DNA of 64,000 nt from Vibrio alfacsensis (GTDB lineage: Bacteria > Pseudomonadota > Gammaproteobacteria > Enterobacterales > Vibrionaceae), in the NCBI RefSeq assembly GCF_003544875.1, contig NZ_CP032094.1, positions 930,001 through 994,000 on the forward strand, written 5' to 3'. Position 1 is the first letter of the stretch. Every line of letters starts with the position of its first letter. The notes under the pieces are model-generated. The model worked only from the letters and a program-made list of their open reading frames with translations, searched no databases and was not told the origin of the DNA. Positions 1 through 8,819 of the stretch are shown here, in pieces. The translations under genes were made by a program, and so were the position numbers.

Positions 1-163
1 ACTGGCACACTTTCCAGATAACAACCCCTGCAACACCAACGATCAGAATAGAACGAATGAGAATTGGTGCATCGTGCTCAAGTTGACTAGCATGTGGGAC
101 AATGCTGGCAAACAATCGGCTCGTAAATAGTAGCCCCATCACCAACATAACAATTTTATTCAT
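1..163 (-). CDS. Small membrane or exported protein, 3' end outside window
   Basis: An open frame runs on the minus strand from an ATG at 163 to the left edge, about 54 codons, with no stop. The product begins MNKIVMLVMGLLFTSRLFAS, which looks like a signal peptide or N-terminal anchor, and a second hydrophobic run (ILIRSILIVGVAGVVIW) follows a short polar stretch. Two membrane segments or a signal peptide plus one segment are therefore likely. An in-frame ATG at 175 would add four residues, and the choice is not decided by the weak ribosome-binding sequence. It lies downstream of the interrupted GST-like gene on the same strand. I do not recognise the family and cannot give a function. Confidence 0.5.
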   Translation of the reverse strand, partial: MNKIVMLVMGLLFTSRLFASIVPHASQLEHDAPILIRSILIVGVAGVVIWKVCQ

Positions 164-466
164 ACGACCTACCATTCAACTTTACGCGCTGACAAAACTT
201 ACCGTTATCAATCGCGGCCTTTAATACAAGCAAATAATGCCCTGAGTGAGTGTTAAAGGATGCGCTTGATAAGCGTGAGGGTCAATACGACCAGACGCCA
301 GAGGACCGTAAGCTAATGTTGCACATTTGGGATAAACGGGCGCTAAGCCTTACGAACACAAAAATAACTCACACCCCAAAGTATTGATCTTTTCTTTCAT
401 CTAACCACAAGTTGTAGTTTTTCATTACTTTGGAAAACTGAGGGCTTTGGATATATCGGTTCAACC

Positions 467-491
467 TGTAGTGGTCTAATAAAGCCGGACA
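467..491 (+). repeat. Left terminal inverted repeat of the IS3-family element
   Basis: Begins TGTAGTGGTCTAATAAAG and ends CCGGACA. It pairs with 1679-1703 and lies directly after the ACC target duplication. Confidence 0.9.
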
Positions 492-533
492 CCATTTTAG
501 GTGGTACAGTTACCACCCCAAGAGAGGTGTTTT

Positions 534-835
534 ATGACCAGAGTTCGTCGTACATTTAGTCCAGAGTTCAAGCAAGAAGCTGCAAGCTTAGTGCTTGACC
601 AAAATTACACTGTTTTAGAAGCGAGTAGAGCTGTTGATGTGGGACAAACTGTCTTACGCCGTTGGGTTGAGCAGTTAAAATCTGAGCGTAACGGGATAAC
701 TCCTATTTCTAAAGCATTGACGCCTGAGCAGCAAAAAATTCAAGAGCTTGAAGCCCGCATTAGCCGTTTGGAGCGAGAGAAGTCTATTCTAAAAAAGGCC
801 ACAGCTCTCTTAATGTCGGACGAACTCGAACGTAC

Positions 836-842
<7 letters not shown>
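534..842 (+). CDS. IS3-family transposase OrfA (helix-turn-helix protein)
   Basis: A 102-residue protein starting at ATG 534, preceded by GAGAGGTG. It has the N-terminal HTH_Tnp_1 type domain (RRTFSPEFKQEAASLVLD, with a turn through VDVGQTVLRRW) and a C-terminal leucine-zipper-like helix (IQELEARISRLEREKSILKK). OrfA binds the element ends and, by -1 frameshifting at the A6G run, supplies the N-terminus of the OrfAB transposase. A longer frame starting at 501 exists, but its extra residues are not family-like and lack a ribosome-binding site. The gene itself looks intact. Confidence 0.9.
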
Positions 843-1703
<861 letters not shown>

Positions 1704-2383
1704 ACCACGCTTTTAACTTAGGATAAGGGCTATTGCGAAACCACTGTTTGTCAATTCGAGCGTACTTACGCAAAAATGGCAGAAGCGCGATGTCGACTAA
1801 ACTCTCCTCTGCCGAAAACAAGAACGCGTGCTCATTTAGCTTTACTTCGAGCTTGGAAAGTTCAATTTCGCACGCATTGCGAAGTTCACAAGCGTTTTTT
1901 TCATGATAGCGTTTGGCACACCCAAAGGCATTGAGTGCTGGAACAAAGTGATTCTCAAACTCTTCTATTATCGTAAGCATGGTTGGCAGCGCTTGTGGGG
2001 TATCCGCTCTCAATAGGTTGTCAGGGTCATTTATCGACAATACCCAAATCATGATCTCGAGACTTTCTTCCAGTACGTGAGTTTTCTTTTCGTCTTGGCT
2101 GTTTTGCTGCTCCTGTGAAGTGAAAACTAAAACCGGGACACTGCCCTTTGGCGAGGCGTCTAACATCTCTTTTGGTTTGTTATCGAGCTTAACTGAGCGG
2201 ATGAGTACTTTTTGCTGAGCCTTAAGCACAGCAAATCTCGCTCGGATGGCATAAGGGCAATTGTGCAGTGAATATAAAATGGGCAACAAATGACTCTCCA
2301 TTTAAAACTCATCAAACATTGATATTCTATTTAACTTCCGTTGCATATTAAATTCTAGGATTAATCAACGTCACTGAGCATCT

Positions 2384-3364
2384 TCAAAAGGCTTTTCTGG
2401 TTCGAGCGCTATTATCTCGATGCGTGGCATACTTAACGTGGGTGTCTTCCGTCACATTCGGCGAAAGTTGGATGCTCCATAATGCATCAATCCGATTTGG
2501 GATCATCGAGTAACGGACGTCGATAATGCGAAGTTTGTGGTTAGGATCTTGGGCTAGATAATCGTTTGAGAAGTGACGAAACCGTTCGATATCTTTCGCT
2601 TGTTGGGACGTAGGGTCAAGCCACGGAAAATCTCTTCCAACCGCCAATTTTGGAATGGTATCACCTGAATAAGTTTTGATGGCGGCTCCTACTCTTACCG
2701 CATCCACATAGTAATTCTCCTGCGTTTCATAGATGACTTTCCAAACTAAGATATTACCAAACGTGGGCTTTGCCTCTAACCGAACTGGCGAGTGCTGACG
2801 TGCTTTCGCTAACTGCCAACCGGCGGATTCAGCCTTGTCTCTCTGGATTGCCCCCAACACCAGATAGATCAATGCCCACATTAATGCAACCCGAGGCAGC
2901 CATGGGTTTCGCATCAACGTTCCTCCGATGATAAGCACCAAAATTGGCAGAGAGAATGCAGGATCAACCACTGAGACTGTATTCCATGCATAACGAACAT
3001 CGTTTAATGGCCAAAACAGTTGAGTCCCATAACTGGTACACGCATCCAACAAGCCATGTGTGCTATAACCAAGCGCGCAATAAAACCAGGTTTGTTTGAA
3101 AGACAGCCCCCGTTTTTTTGCGAACAAGAGATGCAAGACCAACGCACAAATGAGGCTACCGATAGGAATGAAAAAGAGTGAATGGCTAAATTGCCGATGG
3201 AACTCTAAAAAAAGCAATGGATCCGTCGATGAACGGATGAATACATCCAAATCTGGAGCCATGCCAGCAAGCAGGCCTAAAACGCCAGCAACCAGCACAT
3301 GCTGTTTTTTCCCTACCGCTTGTGGCAGCGTTGCACCGACTAAGCCTTGCGTGATTGGATCCAT
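2384..3364 (-). CDS. YdjM-type inner-membrane metal-dependent hydrolase
   Basis: A 326-residue protein of the LexA-binding/inner-membrane hydrolase family (PF04307, YdjM). Seen: the family-typical start MDPITQGLVGATLPQAVG, a conserved PDLD motif near residue 37, an HRQFSHS motif near 56 and an H-rich GYSTHGLLDACTSYGT near 100. These His and Asp residues are the presumed metal ligands. Four to five hydrophobic segments fill residues 20-180, and the C-terminal 140 residues are soluble. Family members are poorly characterised, so the substrate is unknown. It stands alone between the GST-like pseudogene and a divergent acyl-CoA ligase. The start is chosen because the MDPITQG opening is strongly conserved. 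Confidence 0.85.
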   Translation of the reverse strand: MDPITQGLVGATLPQAVGKKQHVLVAGVLGLLAGMAPDLDVFIRSSTDPLLFLEFHRQFSHSLFFIPIGSLICALVLHLLFAKKRGLSFKQTWFYCALGYSTHGLLDACTSYGTQLFWPLNDVRYAWNTVSVVDPAFSLPILVLIIGGTLMRNPWLPRVALMWALIYLVLGAIQRDKAESAGWQLAKARQHSPVRLEAKPTFGNILVWKVIYETQENYYVDAVRVGAAIKTYSGDTIPKLAVGRDFPWLDPTSQQAKDIERFRHFSNDYLAQDPNHKLRIIDVRYSMIPNRIDALWSIQLSPNVTEDTHVKYATHRDNSARTRKAF

Positions 3365-3747
3365 AATTTACGCTCTCAGAACAATGAGTGGCACTTAACA
3401 GGGGCCAAAAGTAAAACTGGAACACTCTCTACCTCAAATCATCCGTATTTGGGTTAAGAAAAGCCATTTGGTAACTCGATTAAAAACAAGCGCCTATGTA
3501 TTAGTGTAAAGATAATGTTTCATTTCGCTTTGCAAGCCCATTTGAGTCACGAGAATCAATCTTAGATGTACTGCTTTCTTATCACTTTTATGATGAAAAG
3601 CTTTACCCACGTACAGGTTGAGCACTATCCTATTTGTAACAATAAGAACACGTGATGCCTCGTGCTTTGTCGCCTCTCGCGTTCTTTTAATAAGCTCGCC
3701 TAACGTCACGCGCGCTTGAAGATTCACAAAATAAACGAATAACCAAC
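3365..3747. other. Intergenic region between YdjM-type gene and acyl-CoA ligase
   Basis: About 380 bp separate two divergent genes, so both promoters should lie here. A 77-codon minus-strand frame exists at 3494-3727 (MNLQARVTLGELIKRTREAT at its start), but it has no recognisable domain or clear ribosome-binding site and is only weakly supported. I see no terminator or repeat. Confidence 0.4.
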
Positions 3748-5360
3748 ATGAACCAATACGTTAATGATCCATCCAACTATCAGCTACTGATAAAGAATCT
3801 GCTTTTCTCACCTGTTGCTTTTAACCCTGAACAAGAAATTGTTTACGCCAATCATCGACGTCACACCTACAAAACGTTTCATGATCGTGTGAAGCAGTTT
3901 GCGAATGCTCTGACAAAAATGGGCGTTAAAAAAGGTGACACTGTCGCGGTGATGGATTACGACTCTCACCGTTATTTGGAATGCTACTTCGCGATCCCGA
4001 TGATTGGTGCAAAGCTGCACATGATTAACGTGCGCCTTTCCCCTGAACAGATCCTCTACACCATCGATCATGCAGAAGACGACATTGTATTGATCCACGA
4101 GGAATTTTTGCCGATTCTGGACCAAATTAAAGGCCGTATTGACACGGTGACTCGTTATGTGGTGCTACGTGACAACGAAGAATGTGAATATGAACGTCTT
4201 CTGGAACAAGAAGAAGCGCAGTTCAACTTTCCAGACTTTGATGAAAATACCGTTGCAACGACCTTTTACACCACAGGTACAACGGGCCTGCCGAAAGGTG
4301 TTTACTTCACTCACCGTCAATTGGTTCTTCACACGCTGGGTATTCTATGCACCATCGGGACAAACTCAGTTCAAGGACGTTTACACCAAGGCGATATCTA
4401 CATGCCAATCACCCCGATGTTCCATGTTCATGCTTGGGGACTTCCGTATATGGCAACGATGCTTGGTGTAAAACAAGTTTACCCAGGTAAGTACATACCA
4501 GATGTTCTGCTTAATTTGATTGAACAAGAGAAAGTGACGTTCTCTCACTGCGTGCCAACTATTTTACATTTGCTACTAAGCTCACCAAAATCTCAAAGCA
4601 TCGACTTTTCCGGTTGGAAAGTGGTGATCGGCGGCGCTGCCCTGCCAAAAGCATTGTGTAAATCGGCACTTGAACGCAATATCGATGTGTTTGCTGGTTA
4701 CGGTATGAGTGAAAGTGGGCCAATTCTTTCTATCGTTCAACTCTCTCCAGAACAGTTAGAGCTCGATATCGACCAACAAGCGGAATACCGCTCTAAAACA
4801 GGTAAAAAAGTCGCACTGGTTGAAGCTCACATTGTCGACGAAGACATGCAAAAACTCGCACACGATGGCGAAACAAGCGGCGAGATTGTGGTTCGTGCGC
4901 CATGGTTAACGCCGAGCTACTACAAAGACAATAAGAACTCAAAAGCGCTTTGGCGCGGCGGTTATTTACATACTGGCGATGTAGCCACGATTGATAACGA
5001 GGGCTTTATTAAAATCACAGATCGCGTGAAAGATATGATTAAGATCTCAGGCGAATGGGTCAGTTCACTAGAACTTGAAGATATTCTTCACCAACATCAA
5101 GCCGTATCCGAAGTCGCAGTGATTGGCATGCCTCATAACAAATGGGGCGAAGTCCCGCTAGCTTTAGTGACGCTAAAACCCGATACGCAAGTGACCGAAA
5201 AAGAACTGGTCAGCTTCGCTAAAGAGTTTATTAACAAAGGCATTCTTGCCAGAGAAGCCCTACTACTGAAAGTAATGTTAGTTGACGAAATTGCGAAACC
5301 AGTGTTGGTAAAGTGGATAAAAAGAGCTTCGCAGAATACTCCGGTAAGCTGATCATCTAA
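3748..5360 (+). pseudogene. Medium/long-chain acyl-CoA ligase with 3'-end frameshift
   Basis: An AMP-forming acyl-CoA synthetase of the ANL superfamily. Seen in order: phosphate-binding loop YTTGTTGLPKG near residue 175, an aromatic MFHVHAWGLPY segment, GYGMSESGP near 320, and the hinge YLHTGDVATIDNEG with KDMIKISGEW near 415-435. The open frame ends at 5352 with an unfamiliar tail. Restoring one A in the run at 5296-5298 gives the expected motif KTSVGKVDKKSFAEYSG and a stop at 5360, for a 537-residue protein. The motif contains the catalytic lysine needed for adenylate formation, so the gene as written should be unable to activate acids. This may be a real mutation or a homopolymer sequencing error. 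The start ATG opens a family-typical N-terminus. Confidence 0.82.
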
Positions 5361-5391
5361 TTGTCTTATCTTATATAGACTTACCGCTAAT

Positions 5392-5423
5392 ATGCCGCCT
5401 TATTTTTTAAGGCGGCATTTTTA
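5392..5423. terminator. Intrinsic terminator after acyl-CoA ligase
   Basis: An 11-bp stem (ATGCCGCCTTA with its complement TAAGGCGGCAT) is followed by TTTTT on the plus strand and preceded by A-rich sequence. It may serve both convergent genes. Confidence 0.85.
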
Positions 5424-5433
5424 AATAGCATCC

Positions 5434-5895
5434 CTACAACTCTTTTAGCTCTTGCACTTCTGATGCCGTGAAATTGGTTTTAAAGGTGAATGCGTAAGGT
5501 GTGTCACCATGTTGCTTCAAGTGACTAAGGCGCGCTAAGGCTTCTTTCGATGTAGGAATATGATCATCTTCAATCCACCAAAGCACGTAAGTATCTTCAG
5601 CAAGGCGATGGAACCACTCGCCTTTTCTTCGCATAAAGTCGCGATGATGAGTTCGAAACATAAAGTTTTTCAGTGAATCAACTGACTCCCACACCGACAT
5701 ATTAACGATCATGTTTGGGTCATCGAACAACTGAATACTGGTTGCATCGCCCGATTCATCCTGTAACCGCCAGATAAAGCCATCACTGTTCTCTGCAATG
5801 CCATTAACAAGGTCAAGATTATCAACAAACTCTTTAATTTCTGGTGCATCTAAGGGGTATTTTGCAAGGGCGATATTTAACTGCGCCAGCTTCAT
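5434..5895 (-). CDS. DUF3291 domain protein
   Basis: A 153-residue cytoplasmic protein with the DUF3291 signature: MKLAQLNIALAKYPLDAPEI at the N-terminus, GFIWRLQDESGDAT, then MSVWESVDSLKNF and a central HHRDFMRRKGEWF and VLWWIEDDHIPT. The fold is a ferredoxin-like dimeric alpha/beta barrel, as in antibiotic-biosynthesis monooxygenases. No catalytic role is established. An upstream extension to 5931 exists, but the ATG at 5895 matches the family start and has GGATGG placed before it. It converges with the acyl-CoA ligase and shares its terminator region. Confidence 0.82.
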   Translation of the reverse strand: MKLAQLNIALAKYPLDAPEIKEFVDNLDLVNGIAENSDGFIWRLQDESGDATSIQLFDDPNMIVNMSVWESVDSLKNFMFRTHHRDFMRRKGEWFHRLAEDTYVLWWIEDDHIPTSKEALARLSHLKQHGDTPYAFTFKTNFTASEVQELKEL

Positions 5896-6044
5896 TCTAT
5901 GCCATCCTTGGTTTGTGAATGTAAAAACCAACTATAGCAAACGTTTGAGCTTCTAGCAGCACCATATAATTTACTTATCGTGAAGATTAAATATGCAACG
6001 CAAAAAGGCATTCTACTTCATGGTCGATTTAAGAACGAATGATA

Positions 6045-6068
6045 TACTGTTTGCGTCTAAAAACAGTA
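6045..6068. promoter_or_regulatory. Inverted repeat upstream of TonB receptor operon
   Basis: TACTGT and ACAGTA are separated by 12 bases, about 60 bp before the receptor start. The arms resemble a LexA box but the spacing is 4 bases too wide. It could be an operator for an unknown repressor. Confidence 0.35.
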
Positions 6069-6129
6069 CATTCGCAAATAACCTAGAAAGTTTTGGCATG
6101 GTATACCTGTGAGTGGTGAGAATTAATAC

Positions 6130-8277
6130 ATGCGTTTACCCTTTTCTGCTGTCATTGCGCCAACCTTATTGGTCGCTCCTTTTACTAATGCCGAATCGAG
6201 CCTTAATTCGTTGCTCGAAATGTCACTCGTGTCTTTGACTGACACTAAAGTAATATCGGCAACCCGCACCGCTCAAAGCCTTGCTGACACTGCTGCGGCC
6301 GTTTATGTCATTACAGCGAAAGAAATCAATCGTTCTGGTGCTCGCTCAGTCGCTGATGCATTAGCACTGGCACCAGGTTTACACGTGGCCAAGTATTCTA
6401 ACTACGATTGGGGGGTAACCGCCCGTGGTCAAAACCAAGCATTAAACAATACTCTAATGGTTATGGTAGACGGTCGCAGTGTGTTCAATCCTATGTTTTC
6501 CGGTGTCGACTGGGACCTTATTCCCGTTAGTATGGATAACATTGAACAGATAGAAGTTGTACTCGGCCCTGTTGGCACGATTTGGGGCGGCAATGCGGTC
6601 AATGGTGTTATAAATATTATTACTTTTGAAGCAGAGAACGCACCCAATGGAAAGGTCGCTATCAATGAGGGCAACTATCACTACTCTGAGTACAAACTCC
6701 ACGATTCTACAGCGGTAGGTGACTATGGCTATCTAAGTGGCTACTTTGAGTTTGTCGATCACATGCCGTGGACCAGCACAGAAGATAGAGTGCAACCCGT
6801 TCAAGATTACAATGTTTACACTGAGCGTTTTGGGGCTCGATTTGATTACCAAAAGTTTGCTCATACATTAAGTATTCAAGCTGGTGGTATTCGCTCTAGA
6901 GAAGATTACCAGTGGCTAAAATACAATCCTCACTTTCTCTTTCCGGGTCAGCCAGATACCGAGATGTATGATACCGAAATGACGATGCAAGAGTATTTCT
7001 CGGGGCTGCAACACATTTATGATAAAGAAAACGGCGACAGCTGGGATAACAAACTCTGGTTAACGTATAGCTCAAATGACGGAACCGATCGTGATGCTAA
7101 ATTCTGGCGCTTAGACCTAGATTCTCATTACACGATGAATGATTTATGGGGAACACAACTCAGTATCGGTGGCAATGCGCGGATAATTAAGGAAAAACTT
7201 GGTACCTATAGTATTGCTGAGCGCTATTCAATGCCTTATGTCAGAGTGACCGATGAGGCAAGTTTCCTTAATCAAAGTTATGGTATTTACGCCAACTGGA
7301 ATATTGACATTTCTAACGATACCAAACTCACGCTTGGTAATCGCTGGCAATACAACAATTTGACTCACGGAATTGAGCCACAGCCTCAGGTGCGTGTGAG
7401 CCATGAACTGTCGAATAACCAACGCTTATGGGCTGGTTGGGGCCGCGCCGTAGTTACTCCATCTAGGTTAGAGCAAGAGACTACATTCCAAGAAAATTAC
7501 TATGTTGAATCAGGTGCATTTGACGATGCTGGTAATCAATATGACTATATTGCGAGCTACCTATACAGAGGGAATGAAAACCTCAATATAGAAACGGTTG
7601 AAACCTATGAATTAGGCTACCGTGTTTGGGATGATAATACGATGCAACTTAGTCTAAGTGGCTACTATAGTGTGCATGACAATATCCGCGCAGCAAAAAA
7701 TGTGAGTGCCCAAGGCTGGATTATTACCGGTAACTCATCTCCTGGAACCGTTGGTACTTACATCGAGCAATACATCTCGGAGTACATTGATCCACTTTGG
7801 TCAGAAACAATGGGAGGAGAAGTCGCATTAAAATGGCAACCTTTAGACCAATTACAGTTGAATGCGAATTACAGCTACAAACGTATCGTTGGTCATTGCG
7901 AAGGCGCAATTTGCAGCTCGAACAACGCGGTTAAGCGTCAACTTGAAAATCAGCCAAATCATTTTGTAAACGCACAAGTAATGTGGGACATCACGCCACA
8001 ATGGTGGGTTAGTAGTACCATGCACTATGTCTCGGAGTCGACACTTCACGAAGATTTCCTTGATGACCCAAGCTATATTTGGCCAAAAGTATTGAGCTTT
8101 GATGCGTCGCTGAGCTGGCAATTCGCTAAGTATGCACCTCGAATTACCGCATCAGCAGAAAACTTGGGCGCAGACCAATCAAAAGAATACCCAGATAACC
8201 TAAGACCATATAATAATGGTACGCAATATTGGTTGAGCGTAGAGTGGAATTACGCCTCGGTTAATTGGTCGGAGTAA
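6130..8277 (+). CDS. TonB-dependent outer-membrane receptor
   Basis: A 715-residue protein with a signal peptide (MRLPFSAVIAPTLLVAPFTNA), a plug domain at about 50-165 (VISATRTAQSLADTAAAVYV, then LMVMVDGRSVFNP and VVLGPVGTIWGGNAVNGVIN) and a long beta-barrel ending in an aromatic-rich strand (NGTQYWLSVEWNY). It should take up or sense an iron complex, cobamide or other large ligand with TonB energy; the ligand cannot be told. It is the first gene of a tight operon with a YfiR-like protein (2-bp gap) and a diguanylate cyclase (4-bp overlap). That arrangement suggests the receptor feeds a c-di-GMP signal. Length is normal for the family. Confidence 0.9.
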   Translation: MRLPFSAVIAPTLLVAPFTNAESSLNSLLEMSLVSLTDTKVISATRTAQSLADTAAAVYVITAKEINRSGARSVADALALAPGLHVAKYSNYDWGVTARGQNQALNNTLMVMVDGRSVFNPMFSGVDWDLIPVSMDNIEQIEVVLGPVGTIWGGNAVNGVINIITFEAENAPNGKVAINEGNYHYSEYKLHDSTAVGDYGYLSGYFEFVDHMPWTSTEDRVQPVQDYNVYTERFGARFDYQKFAHTLSIQAGGIRSREDYQWLKYNPHFLFPGQPDTEMYDTEMTMQEYFSGLQHIYDKENGDSWDNKLWLTYSSNDGTDRDAKFWRLDLDSHYTMNDLWGTQLSIGGNARIIKEKLGTYSIAERYSMPYVRVTDEASFLNQSYGIYANWNIDISNDTKLTLGNRWQYNNLTHGIEPQPQVRVSHELSNNQRLWAGWGRAVVTPSRLEQETTFQENYYVESGAFDDAGNQYDYIASYLYRGNENLNIETVETYELGYRVWDDNTMQLSLSGYYSVHDNIRAAKNVSAQGWIITGNSSPGTVGTYIEQYISEYIDPLWSETMGGEVALKWQPLDQLQLNANYSYKRIVGHCEGAICSSNNAVKRQLENQPNHFVNAQVMWDITPQWWVSSTMHYVSESTLHEDFLDDPSYIWPKVLSFDASLSWQFAKYAPRITASAENLGADQSKEYPDNLRPYNNGTQYWLSVEWNYASVNWSE

Positions 8278-8279
8278 TA

Positions 8280-8819
8280 ATGATAAGCCGCAGTCAATTT
8301 TATTTATTCTCGGTAAAATGGGGAGCGATGATATGCCTTTGTTTATACACATCGCTTGCTATCGCCAAAGTTGATGATGTTGACCTTAAAGCGGTTTACC
8401 TGTTCCGCTTCGCGCTATTAGCCGACTGGCAGAAAACGTCCGTTCATGCAGAACATCTGGAGTACTGTGTACTTGAAGCTGGCAAAGTCAGCGCAAGGTT
8501 GAAAAATGTCGTTGAGCTGAAACCTGACATCGCACATTTTTATAATTTGAGTGAAGAACAAAACCCCAATGTCTGCCATATACTGTATGTGGAGGACCAT
8601 AATGAATCAAAAATATCTTTGCTAAAAACACAATTTCCTCACGCATTATTGGTAGGGAATGGGAAAGCCTTTATCGACAAAGGTGGCATGATTGCATTCA
8701 TCAAAGTACGCAATCGAATTCGACCTCTGATTTCACGTAAGCATGTTAAGCAAACACAAGTGCAATTACGATCTCAACTGCTCGAAGTGTCAGAGCTTGT
8801 GAAAGAGGATGAGAGATGA
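8280..8819 (+). CDS. YfiR-like periplasmic regulator (DUF4154)
   Basis: A 179-residue exported protein. After an N-terminal hydrophobic signal (LFSVKWGAMICLCLYTSLAIA) it shows the YfiR/DUF4154 pattern: VDLKAVYLFRFALLADWQ, LEYCVLEAG, NVCHILYVEDHN, HALLVGNGKAFIDKGGMIAF and KVRNRIRPLIS. In Pseudomonas YfiR sits in the periplasm and restrains the diguanylate cyclase YfiN. By position this protein should do the same for the cyclase that overlaps it by 4 bp. The ATG at 8280 follows the receptor stop by 2 bp and uses the GGAG at 8271-8274, so it is preferred to the upstream TTG at 8265. Two cysteines could form a disulfide. Confidence 0.85.
   Translation: MISRSQFYLFSVKWGAMICLCLYTSLAIAKVDDVDLKAVYLFRFALLADWQKTSVHAEHLEYCVLEAGKVSARLKNVVELKPDIAHFYNLSEEQNPNVCHILYVEDHNESKISLLKTQFPHALLVGNGKAFIDKGGMIAFIKVRNRIRPLISRKHVKQTQVQLRSQLLEVSELVKEDER

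Noticed and set aside
180-368. Possible integron attC site or gene remnant left of the IS3-family element, including a 42-codon minus-strand open stretch
   Set aside because: No attC core sites or long palindrome could be placed, and the stretch has no start codon or family resemblance.
3494-3727. 77-codon minus-strand ORF
   Set aside because: No domain, no clear ribosome-binding site, and it occupies a divergent promoter region. Mentioned only in the intergenic entry.
6045-6068. LexA box upstream of the TonB receptor
   Set aside because: Arms TACTGT and ACAGTA fit, but the spacing between CTG and CAG is 14 instead of 10.
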